DNA of 64,000 nucleotides, taken from the NCBI GenBank assembly GCA_030248215.1, contig JASANG010000864.1, positions 434,001-498,000 of the forward strand, written 5' to 3'. Below are positions 54,531-64,000 of the stretch, one piece after another. Made by a program: the position numbers and the translations under genes. The stretch is from Enoplolaimus lenunculus. Its lineage: Eukaryota > Nematoda > Enoplea > Enoplida > Thoracostomopsidae. The notes beneath the pieces are model-generated. The model saw nothing but the letters and a program-made list of their open reading frames with translations, did no database searches and was not told the origin of the DNA. The stretch's first letter is position 1. Each line of letters begins with the position of its first letter.

Positions 54531-55588
54531 AATATCAATACTATAAACGTTTGAGTGCAAAACGCGAAAAGCACTTTGTATTTTACCCTGAATTGTTTTA
54601 TTTTTTACATATTTATCAATGCTTAATAATTATAGCACATAAACAACAATTATATAGCCAGCAACATATATTGTTTGAACAAAGTCACATTAATCAACAA
54701 ACTTGTAAGCCAGCTAAACCTAAGCTTAAGCCTAAACGCATCGAGATAGGGAACTGTACAGAAGCCAGAAACCCGTGAAAATTCTTGCTTGCGTAGTTAC
54801 AAAAACTGGTATCGTTACTCAAATGCACGATTGAATCAATCGGCTCTACTTAACCAGGGCACAAGCAGGCACCTTAAGTACCGGAATCATCTATTATATA
54901 AAGTCCGGCAGGTTTATAATTTGGCTCTAACGGCAAAACGCGGCAGTATTGCAACTTTTAAAATGTCAACACAAGTAAAAACCAAAAGCCCAAAACGCAC
55001 GTTTTTACCTTTTATACAGCTTTTTAAGTAATTAACAAGAGACTTTATGTGCAACCAGCATATAGAATGGCTTGAGTTTTCTTTTAAAGTTTACTAATTA
55101 AATATATATATGTATATATATACATATATATATTAACTTAGAGATGCATGGGGCTTTTATAAAGGTGAATGAGGTTTGTTCTATAAAAATTAATACCCAA
55201 TTCTAAATAAGTTTTCACAGGATATATACGTACAAAATGAATTCTAGATCACAAGTAGTGTTATATAATCTTTCGCTATTTTTGCCTATTAAAAAAGACA
55301 TGGGTTAAAACAATAGATCACATTCAGTCAGCGGCTTCGTGAAAAATCACAAACCACCATGATTCTTCAGTCTGTGCGCCTGTATCAAAACTTTGTTTAT
55401 ATTTCGAATTACGTCAGAAAACAACGCACATCATTCTGTAAGTTAAGCAGTACCATAGAATGCCCTTCAAGAAAATTTTACAGCGGATGCAACTTGAAGT
55501 GTTAGATACAAGTTTTGCGGAGGCGCTGGTAAGCGGGGTGGTTGGATCTGCTTCAGTGATTGTTTAGCAAAATCGTCATTTAGCTGCA

Positions 55589-55738
55589 CCCGTAGCCAAA
55601 AGGGGGTTAAGGGGGTTCAACCCCCCTGAAAAACTTTTGGCCACCCCTTGAAAATTTTCAACCTTGCTTGTAAGCCATTTAAAACGCTTCATCCTGAAAA
55701 ATTTTTAGCCCCCCACCAAGATGAGCTGGCTACGGGCC
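55589..55738. mobile_element. family A element
   Basis: ACCCGTAGCCAAAAGGGGG to AAGATGAGCTGGCTACGGGC. Confidence 0.75.
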
Positions 55739-56532
55739 GGCCTGCGTTTACCTCGCATTTGATTGGTGTTAAAGTTTTCAACTTTCAGCTAAAAGTTTGA
55801 CTCAAGTTCCAACTAAAGACGGTTACTGTAGTTGAAGTTTGCGCTAGAAACTTTCTGTTCTATCCGTTTTGTCTTTTAGAGTCGGTATACTAAAAGCTGT
55901 AGGTCCTTGGAAATATATATTATAAGGAACATATCAACAACATCTGTTATAGAAATATATAACTTTATTCTGTTTTTACGTCGAACCAGGGGCGTACACT
56001 TGATAGTTTACTAAAGGAATGTATAGGGGGTGTCCAGAGAATTTCTTTAATTATGAGCTCTTGTACACTTCACCTTACAAGCTTAAGTTTAGGCTCAGGA
56101 TTTGCTTTCGCAAATGGCTTCTCAGCCCTACGCCTATGCCTAAACTTTTTCGAAACCAAAGCTTGAGCGTAAGCCTAAGCCAAAGTCTTCATTTTGAATT
56201 TAGGGGTCAAGTGTACAAGAGGCGAAATTTGAATCTGGTTCACAGTTTAACGGTTTCTCGTTTCACCATTGTTTCATGGTATGAGTAGTGAAAACATAAC
56301 TATGATATTTTAGTCCTTAGTTTCGGTCGGCACACGAATGAACCTAAACCATAGACTTCGCCGATAAAATTAAATCGGTTAACTTCAAAACAACACTTAA
56401 TTACTCGGTATAAACGAATAGTTTATTTTTAAGCACAAAATCGCTCACAACGCACTGTAATTAAGTTTTGAAACCTTAAGAAATGCAAAAAATCCAAGTT
56501 TGTTGTATGGTATATTAATAGGGGAATTTAAA

Positions 56533-56609
<77 letters not shown>

Positions 56610-57936
56610 GGCCCAATGGTTGGCATTTTTCCTCAAAAATATGTAAATATATAGTTTTGACAAAAACGATAATTATGAGTAGGGTCTTTTTTTAAATTAC
56701 AACCAATTTTTGAAATTCGGCACTGTCTTTTGAAACAACATTTATATATTGAATAGTTCCAGGTATGTCTTAAAAATCACAACGCTTGCACGATATAAGT
56801 ATTTTTACACCGAAAATACAGCTTGCAGTAGAATATTTTAGCTAAATTAGTTGAAATATAGCGCGTTTTGTAAATAAGCGCAACAAGAGAAATAGAATTT
56901 CATGATTGACGCAACTTTTTCTATTTTAATTATTAGGTTAAGCTTATAAGTTTTCACTTGCTTGTGTGGTATTGCTTTTGTAACTTTGTGCTTCAAAAGT
57001 AAAATTTAAACTTTCACGTCGCGGTAAATAATTATTAAGCATTAATTGCAGATCTATACATTATCAAAGCTGACGCTAGCCATGCAATCAACTTCCGTCT
57101 ACAAATATACCGTGTGTTTTAAGTTGGTTTAGCACCAAACGATAAGCGCTAACTTGAAAGCTTTATTTTTCAAATTCGCCCCCCCCCCCTAAAGTTCTCT
57201 GGGGTTTTGTGGTTGTTTATGACCCTGAATTTAAATAATTCGAAACCAACTCAGGGCAATTTGAACTGTTTGGAAAAGTAAACATTGAAGCCAAAAAATA
57301 TTGTTTGTTTGAGTTTTGAAACAATTATATGTTTATTTTTAAAGTTGATTGGTCAAATTTCATTTTAGTCTCCAGACGTAATTGGCTGTAATATCAATCT
57401 AGTAAAGAAAGTTAATCACCGCATTCAAAGCAGCACAGGCCGCTGGTATATAAATTTCAACAGGGGTGAACGCAAGAGGTGCGGATTTGGAGGCATATAT
57501 CCTGATCCGGAAATTTGTGTAAAAATGAAAAGTTTACCATTGCAAAATTGTGCAATTTTCTCACTTAAATTACACTCGCTCGCGTGAAGCATTTACGTGA
57601 GATTAAACTTAACCAATGGAAATCCTGGTTATGTCCCGGAGAGTAGTGATTGGTTGTTTTCTTAAAAATTACCATTTGGTTTGGTGACAAAGACCAATAA
57701 TATTAAGGTCTTGGGTTTACAATTCTATAAAATGCTACGTTAGCTTTGTTTGGTTCGGCCAAAAGAGTTGAAGTGAACCTCAAAACTGCCGACTGCCAAC
57801 CGGCACAGATTGAAACGGATACAAAATTAATTGCCGTTTTTTTTTAATTTCAAAATTTAATAATTGTTTCGACAAATCAGGGAAAGAGACGGTTTTTTTG
57901 TGAACCGGAAACCTGGAAAACTGAAAACCAACATAC
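55739..57936. other. no gene seen
   Basis: Contains a TTAGGC-like scrap near 56080-56190 (GCTTAAGTTTAGGCTC and GTAAGCCTAAGCC) and the TA array at 56535; otherwise unique AT-rich DNA. Confidence 0.45.
56535..56607 (+). repeat. (TA)n microsatellite
   Basis: About 35 TA units. Confidence 0.95.
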
Positions 57937-58124
57937 TTAGGGTTGCGGTATACTTTACTGCACCGGTGCTAACAAAAATATAGGTAAAAGCTGTTTGGTG
58001 GCGTGCGTTGGGTGAGCGTCAGCATACGGCGGTGAACGGCGTCGTATGGCAGTTTTCAATAATTTGCTGTACGCCGACGTGGGGCTACGGCCGGCAGCGT
58101 GCGGTGAGTATAGCGCAACCCTTA
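57937..58124. mobile_element. family G element
   Basis: TTAGGGTTGCGGTATACTTT to GAGTATAGCGCAACCCTTA, GC-rich core with GGTGAACGGCGTCGTATGG. Confidence 0.75.
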
Positions 58125-58556
58125 AAGTTTTTGTGAGATCAACAGGGCCGGAGCAGCCAGCACCCATTCCCCCCTTTGGGGCCCCCACCCGTAAAGGGCC
58201 CCCCACACTAACCGGTTGAAACAAAAACAGCGTATGTTTTAAAATGCGTCAAGCCTCGCTTCGTTCGCCAGTTTGGGGGCCACACCCCGTACCTGCTCCG
58301 ACACTGAAGATCAAATATTTAGGATTGATGAGAATTGAGAAATTCTATTCTAGGGTGTGTTTGTATTAGTAGAGGTTCAGAATACAAGAGATATTTGGGG
58401 TTGGAGTAAGTAGAAAATTTCAAATCGGCCAACAGAGCGTACCACAGCATGAAAACTGCCTTGACAACTTTTTGTAGTTCCTGCCAACATTGACGTTGGT
58501 ATAACTTGTCTTCAAAACAGTCTAATTAGCTATAGAGGAGCTAAGCTTAGACAGGT

Positions 58557-58720
58557 CTGTAGCCAATTTACCTCGCTAGGGGGTGCGGAGTTAAAAATTT
58601 TTCAAGAGGTGCATAAAAGTATTTGCAATGACTTGCAAGCAAGGTTGAAAATTGTCTTGGGGGGCAAAACTTTTCCAGGTGGCGCTGAGCCCCCGTAGCC
58701 CCTCACTGGCTACAGGCCCT
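58557..58720. mobile_element. family A element (reverse)
   Basis: CTGTAGCCAATTTACCTCGC to CTCACTGGCTACAGGCCC. Confidence 0.72.
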
Positions 58721-60163
58721 TACTTGGGTGGTCCGGTGGATTCCGCAGTCAACTGCTATTTGTAATTGAATCGGAAACTAAATAATATATTAAGAAAGCA
58801 AAATTGAGTAAGAACGTTTTGAAATTTACGAACAATTTAGCTAATTGACCTTGTCTAAGACTAGACATTTTTGTTCTAAGTTCAAACGTATTTATTAAGT
58901 TTTCAATCGGTTAGATCGCGTAGCTTTCAATTGCCAAGACTTTGTTGTTGTGATCCGAACGAAGAATATTTTGTCGTTTGAAAGACAAAAACAATGAACA
59001 CCCTAATAATTGTGAACTATAATATTTTTGTCAAAAACTTGTCTTGTCGTCTAGAAATTGTGGTGACATTATGTGACACTTTTTGGTACGGCAAAATGGT
59101 GTTAAAAATAAATTCTACTTGCTAAAATGGCTATGTTTGACGAAGCAAGACGCAGCAAAGGCGTAAGCAGCTGATACTAAACCGTGAGGGCCGCAGCATC
59201 TGATGACCGTTACTGGTGCTTGATAACGGCGTAGGCTTAGTTTTCAAACTGTAGCGAAGCGAGCGGCAAACTAAAAGCAATTTTAATCATTTGTAACGGG
59301 TATGGAGACCTTTACTAGTTTTCATCAAATTTTCCATCATTTATATGTTTCGTAAAATTATCTGACACTTGGGCCCAAATTCTCAAATGCATATAGCAAC
59401 TATCATCAGTTAGTAATAGGTTTTCAAACTCACTAACTATTGCAGTTGTTGCATTTAAAATTGGTACAGAAGTAGAGCAAATCTTATGCGAAAAATGTGC
59501 ATAATTTTGGACCTCAGTATTCAATGGCTCGAAAGTTACAAGACCTATCACCAACTGGTGATAGGTACTACATACATGTAAGAATACGGGCCCAGAATAG
59601 CAGGAGGCACCATGTTCCACCTTGGACGGTGCCACTAAAACCTAGTGATTATTTTACGGGATAAAGGCTGTTGTGGCGTTGTTCATAGGTTCGCTATGCA
59701 GTATTGCTTGCAGATGCTGATTTAATATATTTGTGAAATAACCACAAGTTTAAATATTGGGTCAAATAAGTTAAGAATCGCTATTTTTTCCTACGTTTGA
59801 TTCAAAACTGTTAATTTTAACGCTACACAAAATATGCAATAATTTCTATACTTGGGTTTGGTTCGTTTTTAGACTTCAAAACCTGGCTCTTGCAAATTTT
59901 GCCCCGCAAGTTTAACAGTCTTAATGTTAAATTATGCCAAGTTGTGAAACGTTTCAGTGGTGAAAGATGATTTTTGTGTATTTAAATTTTACTGTTTTAA
60001 AACGCATTTTTACTAAGTTTTCCTAATTTTAAAATTGACCAATTATGTCGAATGTTCAAAAATTCAGACGTTGTGTTATTATTGAAGGCGTACCTTTCAC
60101 ACATTTTCGGCAATAAAAGACATTGCACGTTTCAAATGAACGATTTGCATTGATCTATACAAT
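58721..60163. other. no gene seen apart from family J element
   Basis: Unique AT-rich DNA on both sides of the J copy. Confidence 0.45.
59370..59592. mobile_element. family J element, complete
   Basis: GGGCCCAAATTCTCAAATGC to ACATGTAAGAATACGGGCCC, about 225 bp with inverted ends and an inner GTTAGTAATAGG / CACCAACTGGTGATAGG pair. Confidence 0.75.
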
Positions 60164-60606
60164 GGCCCAGGTATAGAACGGGGCCGGATCGTTTTCCGGA
60201 GGTGCTATAATAGAGTCAGTTTAAGCTTTTGACTAATTTTTTTGCTTAGACGTAGGCTTCGGCTTAGGCTTAGGCTTAGGAATAGGCTCATCCATACGCT
60301 TACGCTTAGGCTTAGGCTTAGGCTTAGGCTTAGGAATAGGCTCATCCATAGGCTTAGACTTAGGCTTAGGCTTAGGCTTAAGAATAGGCTCATCCATACG
60401 CTTAGGCTTAGGCTTAGGCTTAGGCTTAGGAATAGGCTCATCCATAGGCTTAGGCTTAGGCTTAGGCTTAGGAATAGGCTCATCCATACGCTTAGGCTTA
60501 GGCTTAGGCTTAGGAATAGGCTCGTTCATACGCTTAGGCTTAGGCTTAGGCTGATGCTTAGGAATATGCTTATACTACTGTTCCGGCCCTGTTCTATACA
60601 TGAGCC
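60164..60606. mobile_element. T1 element with large TTAGGC array
   Basis: GGCCCAGGTATAGAACGGGG to GTTCTATACATGAGCC; flanks TATACAAT and TGTACAAT (7 of 8). Six higher-order units of TTAGGC repeats, each closed by AATAGGCTCATCCATA. Confidence 0.85.
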
Positions 60607-62010
60607 TGTACAATTGTATATTTACGGCAGTCTTCAACAACTCAAAATCGTGGCTAAGCCCATGGCGATATTGATTTCAACATATAACATAGAAATAATT
60701 GATAGGTTAATCCGTATAGGATAGGTTCCAAAAAACAAAACAAACCCTTCAAAATCCTATAATTATTAGTTATCAAGTTGTCTACAAGTATAGACGTAAC
60801 GAATGATAGAATTTAGCAGATATTAAAATGTCTATTATTCTGCTTATTCGAGTTATAATTGTATGATTGACGCTGGTACACATATGTATACTGCGTTAAG
60901 TTTAGGCTTAAGTTTAGGGTTAGGTTCCAAAACTTGTGAGTGGTAAGTGTACAAGAACGGTGTGAACCAGGTTGCGACTGGAATTGTTATTTACGGAACC
61001 GGAATTTGAAAAAATTACCGGAAACGGAACCGGAAACTGAAGAATACATATGTACCACCAAAAAATTCATTTTAATTTTTTGCAATATTATTGGTGAAAT
61101 AACCCTAGTTGGAAATAAGTATTCACTTTATCTGCTGTATTTTAGATATTCACCACCTACAGAAGCGCAATCTATCTTCGATGGTTTACTTTCGGCGATT
61201 GTCAAGGTTTATTACTAAATTTTTATCGTCATTCTTTAGTAAAATATCTTGATTTCCACTGACCAAAATTTAATGCCGAAATTTTTAATTCCGAAAAAAT
61301 AACCCCCAACCGGAGAGCAAAAAAATGCAGGAACCGGACTCCGGGCCCCCCCCTGTGAGAAAAAAAAAACAACACCCTTCGCAAGGCGCGGCTAGTTTTA
61401 AAAAAAATACAAATTCCGATTTGGATTCATACCACACTACAATCATGTTTATACCTACATATAATCGTACTGAAAAAATTCAAAACTATATATCGAATTC
61501 GATTTGCCTATTCAAATCTCTTGCAATTAACACGCTCATCGCAGGGGGGGGGCAGGTTGAGAAAAATTTGTGAAGGGTGGCGGCATCTCGGCCCCTGATA
61601 AGGACAGATTTTATGATAAAATGATAAAGTCCCTTGTTTGACTTAAACGCGACACAGCAACTATGCTTTTCAAGTAATTTCTCAAGTTTCATAAATACAA
61701 AAGTACATTAATGACTCAATGAACGCTAATGTATTTGAATATATTTCAAACTTAATTCATTATAATATTTAATAACAAAAGACTTTAAAAGGTGTCCTGT
61801 GGCAAGTTTTAGTTTGAAATTTTAGTTCACAGAACAAAAACATTTCCCACTTTGAAAGAATATCAAAATAAGCCAACGGGTTAATTCGGTTGAAGTAAAA
61901 GTTAACATTAATTAGTAACTGTTTCTTTGAAATCAGCGGCATACTAACGCGTACACAACAAGGGATAAGAAGATATATCCAACGAAAGAAAATATATCCA
62001 CCGAATTTTA
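60607..62010. other. no gene seen; family H scraps
   Basis: GGAACCGGAAACTGAAG and CAGGAACCGGACTCCGGG pieces near 61020 and 61330 belong to the CGGTTCC-rich family; no convincing exon. Confidence 0.45.
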
Positions 62011-62296
62011 TGCACTGCAAAACATGGTGAGTCAAATTGACTCTCTCCGAAATAGGCTTTTCCTGACTACACAAACTGAGTCAAATTTCAACTCCGCCAG
62101 AGTCAAATTCAATTCGCCGAGCAATTGAGTTAGTCGAATTTGACTCTGGAGGAGTCGAATATGGACTCAGTTTGTGTAGTAAGGAAAAGCCTAAATTGAA
62201 TTTGACTCTGGCGGAGTTGAAATTTGACTCAGTTTGTGTAGTCAGGAAAAGCCTATTTTGGAGAGAGTCAATTTGATTCACCATTTTTTGCAGCGT
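62011..62296. mobile_element. family C foldback element with an extra internal duplication
   Basis: CACTGCAAAACATGGTGAGT to ATTCACCATTTTTTGCAG; the right arm block GACTCAGTTTGTGTAGT appears twice, making this copy about 70 bp longer. Confidence 0.78.
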
Positions 62297-62844
62297 GAGA
62301 GACTCGAAAAACACAATTTTACCGGCTGTAGAACAACTTGCAAACGTCACCAATTTCGCTTCGTTTGTGACGCTCACGCGTAAACAGACGTGATTTATCC
62401 TCAAACGTAATTCAAATCCAGTCTCTCTTCCTGATGACAAGACGAGCAGTTGGTAGTGGCAGGCGCCGAAAAAAACCAAAAAATATCGGATCTTGATTTA
62501 GAATCAGCCAATCGTTAACGGTAGGGTCTATAAGGCAGTTTCTGAAGCTGAGAATAACGAACACAATTTCGGGAGAACGGATACGCTCAACACCATTCTC
62601 ATTACATCTGCCCTTGTTTGCAATAAGGCTATACACTGCGTGGGTCTTGATTTCATTGTTCGTTTGTCTTCTTTCAATTGGCGAATGTAAAGAACAGCGG
62701 CCGAACAGTTTCAGGTCGTTCTCTTTGGTCGGGTTTCTACATTCGTACTTAAGTATGTATTATAGCGCGTTGGTGGTAAAATAACCCTGTATGCTGCGAT
62801 GTCAATTGTATACAGGCAAAGAGTAATTAATTCGCATTTGAGGT

Positions 62845-63290
62845 CCATGCAGCGATCAGAGGCGGAACGTTTTTCTGCGGGACTGTAATAGAGTAAACTA
62901 AAGGTTTTTAGCCTAATTTCTGTGATTAGGCTTAAGCCAACGCTTAGGCTTAGGTATAAGCTCATTGTTACCCCTAGGCTTAGGCTTAGGTATAAGCTCA
63001 TTGTTACCCCTAGGCTTAGGCTTAGGTATAAGCTCATTGTTACCCCTAGGCTTAGGTATAAGCTCATTGTTACCCCTAGGCTTAGGCATAAGCTCATTGT
63101 TACCCCTAGGCTTAGGCTTAGGTATAAGCTCCTTGTTACCCCAAGGTTTAGGCGTAGGTATAAGCTCATTGTTACCCCTAGGCTTAGGCGTAGCTATAAG
63201 CTCATTGTTACCCCTAGGCTTACGCTTAGGTATAACCTCATTGTTACCCCTAGGTTTAGGCTTAGGAATATGCTTATATTACTGTTGTAT
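62845..63290. mobile_element. T1 element with 30-36-bp TTAGG array
   Basis: GGTCCATGCAGCGATCAGAG start and CTGCGGGACTGTAATAGAG block, then about nine units AAGCTCATTGTTACCCCTAG with TTAGGC spacers, ending ATATGCTTATATTACTG without a clear terminus. Confidence 0.78.
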
Positions 63291-63656
63291 GGCTGTATTG
63301 ATATTTTCTTCACAGGAACCTACTTTTACAGCACAACCCAATATTCTATCGTTGTAACATTCTCATTATGGCACCAGATTTAAGAAACTGGCGAAAATTT
63401 ATGCATACTTTATAAATAAAAATTTTGACCCACCATGTAAAACTATGGGTCTGTTTAACTTGAGATAAACACATTCGTCCTTGCGGTGTCAACCCTAAAT
63501 TAAATTTAGAAATTTGAATTTGTTTTCAGTTTTATGCAAAATTGGCACGTATGCACACTTGTTAAACGTTTCCAAATGGTCATAAAAATTTCAAAATCAA
63601 TGACACAGCAGTTATTAATTGTGAGTCTGAATGATACTTTAGCTTTTAGACAAACT

Positions 63657-63965
63657 GGCCCATGTAAAAAGATCCAGGGTGGAACGGTTTTCTGTGGGAC
63701 TAGAAAAGAGTAAGTTTAAGCTTTAGAAGAATTTTTTTGCTTTGCTTAGGCTTAGGCTTAGGAATATACTCATTCTTACGCTTAGGCTTAGGCGTAGGCT
63801 TAGGAATATGCTCATTCTTACGCTTAGGCTTAGGCTTAAGAATATGCTCATTCTTAGGCTTAGGAATATGCGCATTCTTACGCTTAGGCTTAGGAATATG
63901 CTCATTCTTACGCTTAGGCTTAGGCTGAGGAATATGCTCATTCTTATGCTTAGGCTTAGGCTTAG
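63657..63965. mobile_element. T1 element with TTAGGC array, right end missing
   Basis: GGCCCATGTAAAAAGATCCA start, CTGTGGGACTAGAAAAGAG block, about six units of TTAGGC closed by AATATGCTCATTCTTACGC. Confidence 0.78.
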
Positions 63966-64000
63966 AACTTCATTAAATTCTATCATTCTGTATATACCAG

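Noticed and set aside
60205-60724. Lys-Pro, Leu-Ser and Leu-Arg repeat frames at 60.2, 62.9 and 63.7 kb
   Set aside because: The TTAGGC hexamer reads as a dipeptide repeat without stops in most frames; these are transposon arrays, not proteins.
1-64000. The window as a chromosome end, because of its TTAGGC content
   Set aside because: The arrays are short, in both orientations, interrupted and bounded by transposon ends; no long terminal array is present.

Overview
The window is AT-rich, intron-bearing animal DNA, almost certainly from a nematode. The hexamer TTAGGC, the nematode telomere repeat, occurs in dozens of short interior arrays. The best gene is a cuticlin-like zona pellucida (ZP) protein carrying the nematode-style IPIDNGVE leader-to-ZP junction. 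I cannot name the species. Coding DNA is a few percent of the window; most of the rest is short non-autonomous DNA transposons (MITEs), often nested.

Two genes are well supported, both on the + strand. (1) 10652-21042: nine exons that join in phase into a 1050-residue ZP-domain membrane protein (leader, ZP-N with four cysteines, ZP-C with eight, RRTR cleavage-type site, about 640 residues of Thr/Gln/His low complexity, one membrane span, short basic tail). (2) 31577-34868: three exons that join in phase into a 268-residue protein with a Ser/Gly-rich N-terminal region and two C-terminal membrane spans; I do not recognise its family. Further exon-like stretches, most with plausible splice sites, are listed at low confidence (4.4-5.5, 21.9, 22.6, 29.1-29.6, 35.7-41.9 and 43.2-45.0 kb).

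Repeat landscape: families T1 and T2 have GGCC-type inverted ends and 8-bp target duplications (hAT-like) and carry the TTAGGC arrays. Family P has TTAA/CCCTTT ends (piggyBac-like) around a tRNA-like core. Family A ends in GTAGCCAG/CTGGCTAC and in one copy holds a 108-bp tandem amplification. Family E is about 450 bp with CTGTAGTGAC ends. Family C is a near-perfect foldback with CACTGCAAAA ends. Families D, G and J are further MITEs; one G copy holds a 20-bp GC-rich minisatellite and another is split by a T2 insertion. An inverted duplication of about 560 bp (22.3-22.9 and 36.4-36.95 kb) carries an exon-like piece.

Layout: 0-10.6 kb repeats with one candidate exon pair; 10.65-21.25 kb ZP gene with MITE-filled introns; 21.3-31.5 kb repeats and weak exons; 31.6-34.9 kb two-span gene; 34.9-64 kb repeats, weak exons on both strands, and three large TTAGGC arrays near the right end. 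I see no autonomous transposase, rRNA, CRISPR or functional tRNA gene.
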